Below are positions 60,812 to 64,000 of a stretch of 64,000 nt of DNA, piece by piece; within the stretch, counting starts at the first letter, position 1; each line of letters opens with the position of its first letter. This DNA comes from Ailanthus altissimus. Lineage: Eukaryota; Streptophyta; Magnoliopsida; Sapindales; Simaroubaceae. Made by a program: the position numbers and the translations under genes. The stretch lies in assembly GCA_946807835.1 (NCBI GenBank), contig OX327686.1:19592001-19656000 (forward strand), written 5' to 3'. The notes beneath the pieces were generated by a model, which did no database searches, was not told the DNA's origin, and was given only the letters and a program-made list of their open reading frames with translations.

Positions 60812-63564
60812 TGACAGGACCCGACCCGAGACCCTCTACAGTAGATCTCAGCAGCCCTGCCGGGTACCCCGACAGAAGTTTCTCATAATATAACTGGGCA
60901 AGATGAGAAATTCAGCGAGGTGAACTCCTTTTTAGTTCTTACAATTACTGAGAAAATATTTTAATATACATAAAAATGACATCTTAATTTTTAAAAGAAA
61001 AACGGGCAGAGTTTCTCCTGTTTTTCAAAAAATTCATATAAAACCTGCAAAGCAATTTCACTTCTAGTTCAAATACTTCTCAATACTACTAATTCGGACC
61101 TCGGTCCTTTCCAAAATCAAATCCAACACAACTCAATAGTTTCATTTAAATCACAAAATGAGCATACTCATAAAAAGTAAAAACGATCATCATAATATCG
61201 AAATCTCTTCTTATTGGTTCAAAACATACATACAAATATAAATGCCAACAACTACTATGCAAAAAGCAAATGGTACTATTTAGCACATTTATATATACAA
61301 AAATAATCTTCAGATTTGGCCCACTATTCAGCAATAGGAGAACCAGCAGCTTGCGTACCGAGACCTGCACCTAGGAAAGGGGTTTAGAAAATATAAAACA
61401 CAAAATGAGTGAGCTAAAGAAGCTCAGTGAGTGCAATTAAGATTTCAAATAAATAACACTATGCATAGATAGTAAATAATAAAATACATGCATAAATCAT
61501 GCTTTTAAAACTGATGTAAAACTGTAAAACGGTTTCTAATGTCATATGCTGATGAAATATTGCCGAACGAATTTTATCTACATATTTGGAAAACAATATC
61601 TAAAATCTATATATCATAATAACTGCCATGTGCATATAAATGCATAAATGCTATCGGTAAATCAAAAACTAGTAAAGTTCTCGCTCGGCCATTTTCTTTC
61701 TAAACTGTATTCACACAACGACTCAACTAGCACCGTACACGTGAGTAGGTCACGGGGCACCTCAACTAGCAGCACCCACAGTGACATTTCACTGGCTATG
61801 CAGCGAAATCCTACATCGCATACATATAGCGAGACAATACCCCGTACACATAGAGCGACCCACATGACTCAACATCCCAACTTTTCGGAGTTAGTGACAC
61901 ACCCCCATGACCTGCCCATGTGCACGGGATATACTAACCGGGTCTAATATAATCACCACCACTATAATCTGAGGGTACCAATGGCCTTTAAAATGAATGC
62001 AAAAATTTTATAACTGTTTTTTAAACCGAACATGTAAATGCATATCTATGGATATATATCAAGATCATAAATCATGTTTATGCATTGAAAGCTCATAAAA
62101 CATACATTTTCATTATGTGAAAATATATTAAACGAAAGATAACAGAAAAGACAAAGTTTCACTTACAACCGCTCTGCACTCAATTTCGCTCCAGATTTCT
62201 GCTCCTGTTACCGCTCTCGATTTTCTTCACCTACGCGCCATAATTGACATTTAGAACCAAATCGAATGCTAGAATTTAATTTAACTACTAAACTCCCTAA
62301 TTGGCATATAAAGCTCGGATGCATACTACTTTCCAATTTTTATTTACGGAGTCATTTAATCTAATCTAACTCACCACCTGGCACCCTGAAAATTATTAAA
62401 CGCCTTATAACTTGGTTGAACATAATTGCCCTTCACCTTTCCAAAATGGACAATTATGTCCCATTTTCTTCATTTTTGGTTTTTTCATCAACCATATACA
62501 TTCAACATACATAAGACACCATTTACACACAACAACTCAATCAAAATACCACACAATCCCTAACTTCCCTAAAGTGGCAGAATTTCACCCTATGTTCCAA
62601 CACATTTCTTTTCTCAATTTCTTATTTCAATTACATAAAAATCAAGCCAATTTTATTCTAATGCCCTAATTACAACCAATTGAAGTCTCTACATTCAAAT
62701 CACTCAAAACCCTAATTCTTACCTTGCCAATTTCTTCAAATTGATGACTCCTTCAAGCTCCACGCTAGAAATCAACTCAATCTAAACCAAGAATACATAC
62801 AAGAATATCAATTTAAGCAATCCTTAAAGTTTACTTATCAATCTTATAAAACAATGCTTTTCTTACCTCTTTTTCTTGAATTTCCACTAATTGAGGCTTC
62901 AATTGAGTTTTGGAATTGGTATGTAACCTTATTTTAGATTGATTAAGCATGAAAAATCATGAAGAAAAAAAAACTTGAACGATCACTGTAGCTGCACCAC
63001 TCTTCTAGCTTGAATTTGCTCTCTTTTTGCTCTAAGTGTTTGCTTTTTGTTCTCTTGAAAAATCTACACACTTCCAACATATATATAGTTATCCATCAAT
63101 TGATCATTTTGCCCCTCAACTTACTTTAAATTACTAATTTTCCATTAGTTGGAAACTAAGTATGTAATTGGTTCATTTGTAACTATCTAGTTAGAATAGT
63201 CCAAAGAACTAACTAGAATTTTTAACTTGGCAATCCATGAGATTACTTCTAATTTGTCCATTCACTAATATATGGATTATGCTTCTCAACAAGGGTTTAT
63301 TCCATACATAACCCTTAAATGAAAATTCATGTAGTAAATTAGAATTTCCTTTTCCAAGCCAATAGAGAAAAATTTCCAAAAATATTCTATGGTCGTCCGA
63401 CGCTCCGATCAAGTGTGAAATTATCAAATTAGGTCTAATATCTCTCACGCGCGCCATAAAGAAAATATTTCTAATAGAGTTAAAATTGGGTAACCCTACA
63501 GTGTCTTCAAAACTCTATACCGAAATCAAGGTGCCAATACTACTAATAGGGATTGGATATTACA
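60812..63564 (-). mobile_element. F-prime: solo LTR, inverted relative of F, 2.75 kb
   Basis: On the + strand it starts TGACAGGACCC and ends GGATATTACA, with an exact 5-bp duplication AAACC (60807-60811, 63565-63569). Its reverse complement matches F from end to end, including CCCGTGCACATGGGCAGGTC and GTGTACGGGGTATTGTCTCG. The + strand frames at 61648-61947 and 62412-62669 lie in the non-coding LTR. The interrupted LINE sequence resumes afterwards. Confidence 0.9.
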
Positions 63565-63639
63565 AAACCTAAATATTTCTCATGCATGGACACAGCTTTG
63601 AACCCTAATATCTCACATATTAACTCTTTACTTTATTAA

Positions 63640-63790
63640 CCCTTATTAACCACTTGACTTTGATGGCTTGGTGAAGATGTTCAGAATCTCCTTCAAATTT
63701 ATGCAATTCTCCTCTAATGCTCTAGAGAACATTAAACTATCATTTGTAAATATGAGATATGTAAAGTCAAATCTCTAGCTACATTTATGC
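63640..63790 (-). pseudogene. LINE reverse transcriptase palm fragment
   Basis: The - strand reads YLIFTNDSLMFSRALEENC, then INLKEILNIFTKPS, open without stops. It corresponds to the FADD box and following region of LINE reverse transcriptases; here the box is FTND, so an active-site Asp is lost. It is the upstream neighbour of 60330-60811 once F-prime is taken out. Confidence 0.75.
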
Positions 63791-64000
63791 TCTAGATCTA
63801 CTTTTTTTTTCTACCATATCAAGCAGTGAAATTAGATGACACAGGACAAGTGCTGATAGGTTGTAATTTCATTCATAAAGACAAAATTGTTGACATTGTT
63901 TAACAAAACTGAAATTGAACTTGGTTAAACACCAATTCATAAGAAAAGTTTCTGAATTTTTAATTTTTGAAATTTCAAAGTCTGAAAACTTTAGCAGATC
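63791..64000. other. Unrecognised A/T-rich end of the window
   Basis: No frame or element end was recognised. It may be more of the degraded LINE or another insertion cut by the window. Confidence 0.3.

Larger units (their letters stand above)
58887..64000 (-). mobile_element. L1-type LINE remnant, split by F-prime
   Basis: Reverse transcriptase, a zinc-binding region and an RNase H-like region occur on the - strand in LINE ORF2 order from 63790 down to about 58940. They are interrupted by the solo LTR 60812-63564 with its AAACC duplication. The 3' end at 58887 shows no A-tail, so the LINE is truncated or joined there by rearrangement. The 5' end is beyond the window or lost. Confidence 0.8.

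Noticed and set aside
61648..61947. 99-codon + strand frame
   Set aside because: Inside non-coding LTR F-prime, antisense to the LTR direction.

Overview
The window is plant nuclear DNA, most likely from a eudicot, and is almost entirely transposable elements. Supporting signs are the A/T-rich composition, spliceosomal GT-AG introns in element-borne genes, retrotransposon primer-binding sites for plant tRNA-iMet and tRNA-Asp, an Athila-type integrase, a Mutator-like element carrying a Ulp1-type protease, and captured fragments of plant genes. I see no intact host gene, no rRNA or tRNA gene, and nothing bacterial. The species cannot be named from the sequence.

Left part (1-10.9 kb). A MITE-like element with long inverted repeats (5-718) is followed by a decayed Mutator-like element (about 1.63-9.36 kb). 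That element holds two convergent genes: a MURA-type transposase on the + strand (2664-5172) and a multi-exon gene on the - strand (8727-5841) ending in a Ulp1/C48 cysteine protease domain. A 16-bp minisatellite lies between them. Next to it is a small frameshifted gene on the - strand (9960-9364) that still has a TATA-like promoter.

Middle (10.9-46.6 kb). This is a nest of LTR retrotransposons. Ty3/gypsy element A (10900-22765) contains a 4.8-kb CACTA-like transposon (12250-17083). Its interior is a collage of host gene pieces, all on the - strand: a rhomboid-like protease first exon, an unrecognised spliced exon, a nucleotide-sugar transporter exon and two exons of a MIP2/Sec39-like protein. 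Gypsy element B (22766-46579) carries an LTR-like insertion, X1, and its 3' LTR was split by D, an antisense Athila/Tat-like element (30327-45772). One LTR of D was split by gypsy element C (36436-44511), which carries X2, a relative of X1. Five-base target duplications prove the order B, then D, then C, then X2.

Right part (46.6-64 kb). Gypsy remnant E (integrase, LTR, gag, LTR) contains a solo LTR, F (48101-50868), and a truncated antisense Athila-type element, G (51836-57359). A second, truncated LTR follows, then an L1-type LINE on the - strand running to the window end. The LINE is split by F-prime (60812-63564), an inverted relative of F.

Every element coding region carries stops, frameshifts or deletions, many of the stops being explicable by C-to-T change, as expected of old methylated heterochromatin. 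No genes here form a working pathway. The biologically richest pieces are the gene-capturing CACTA-like element and the protease-carrying Mutator-like element.
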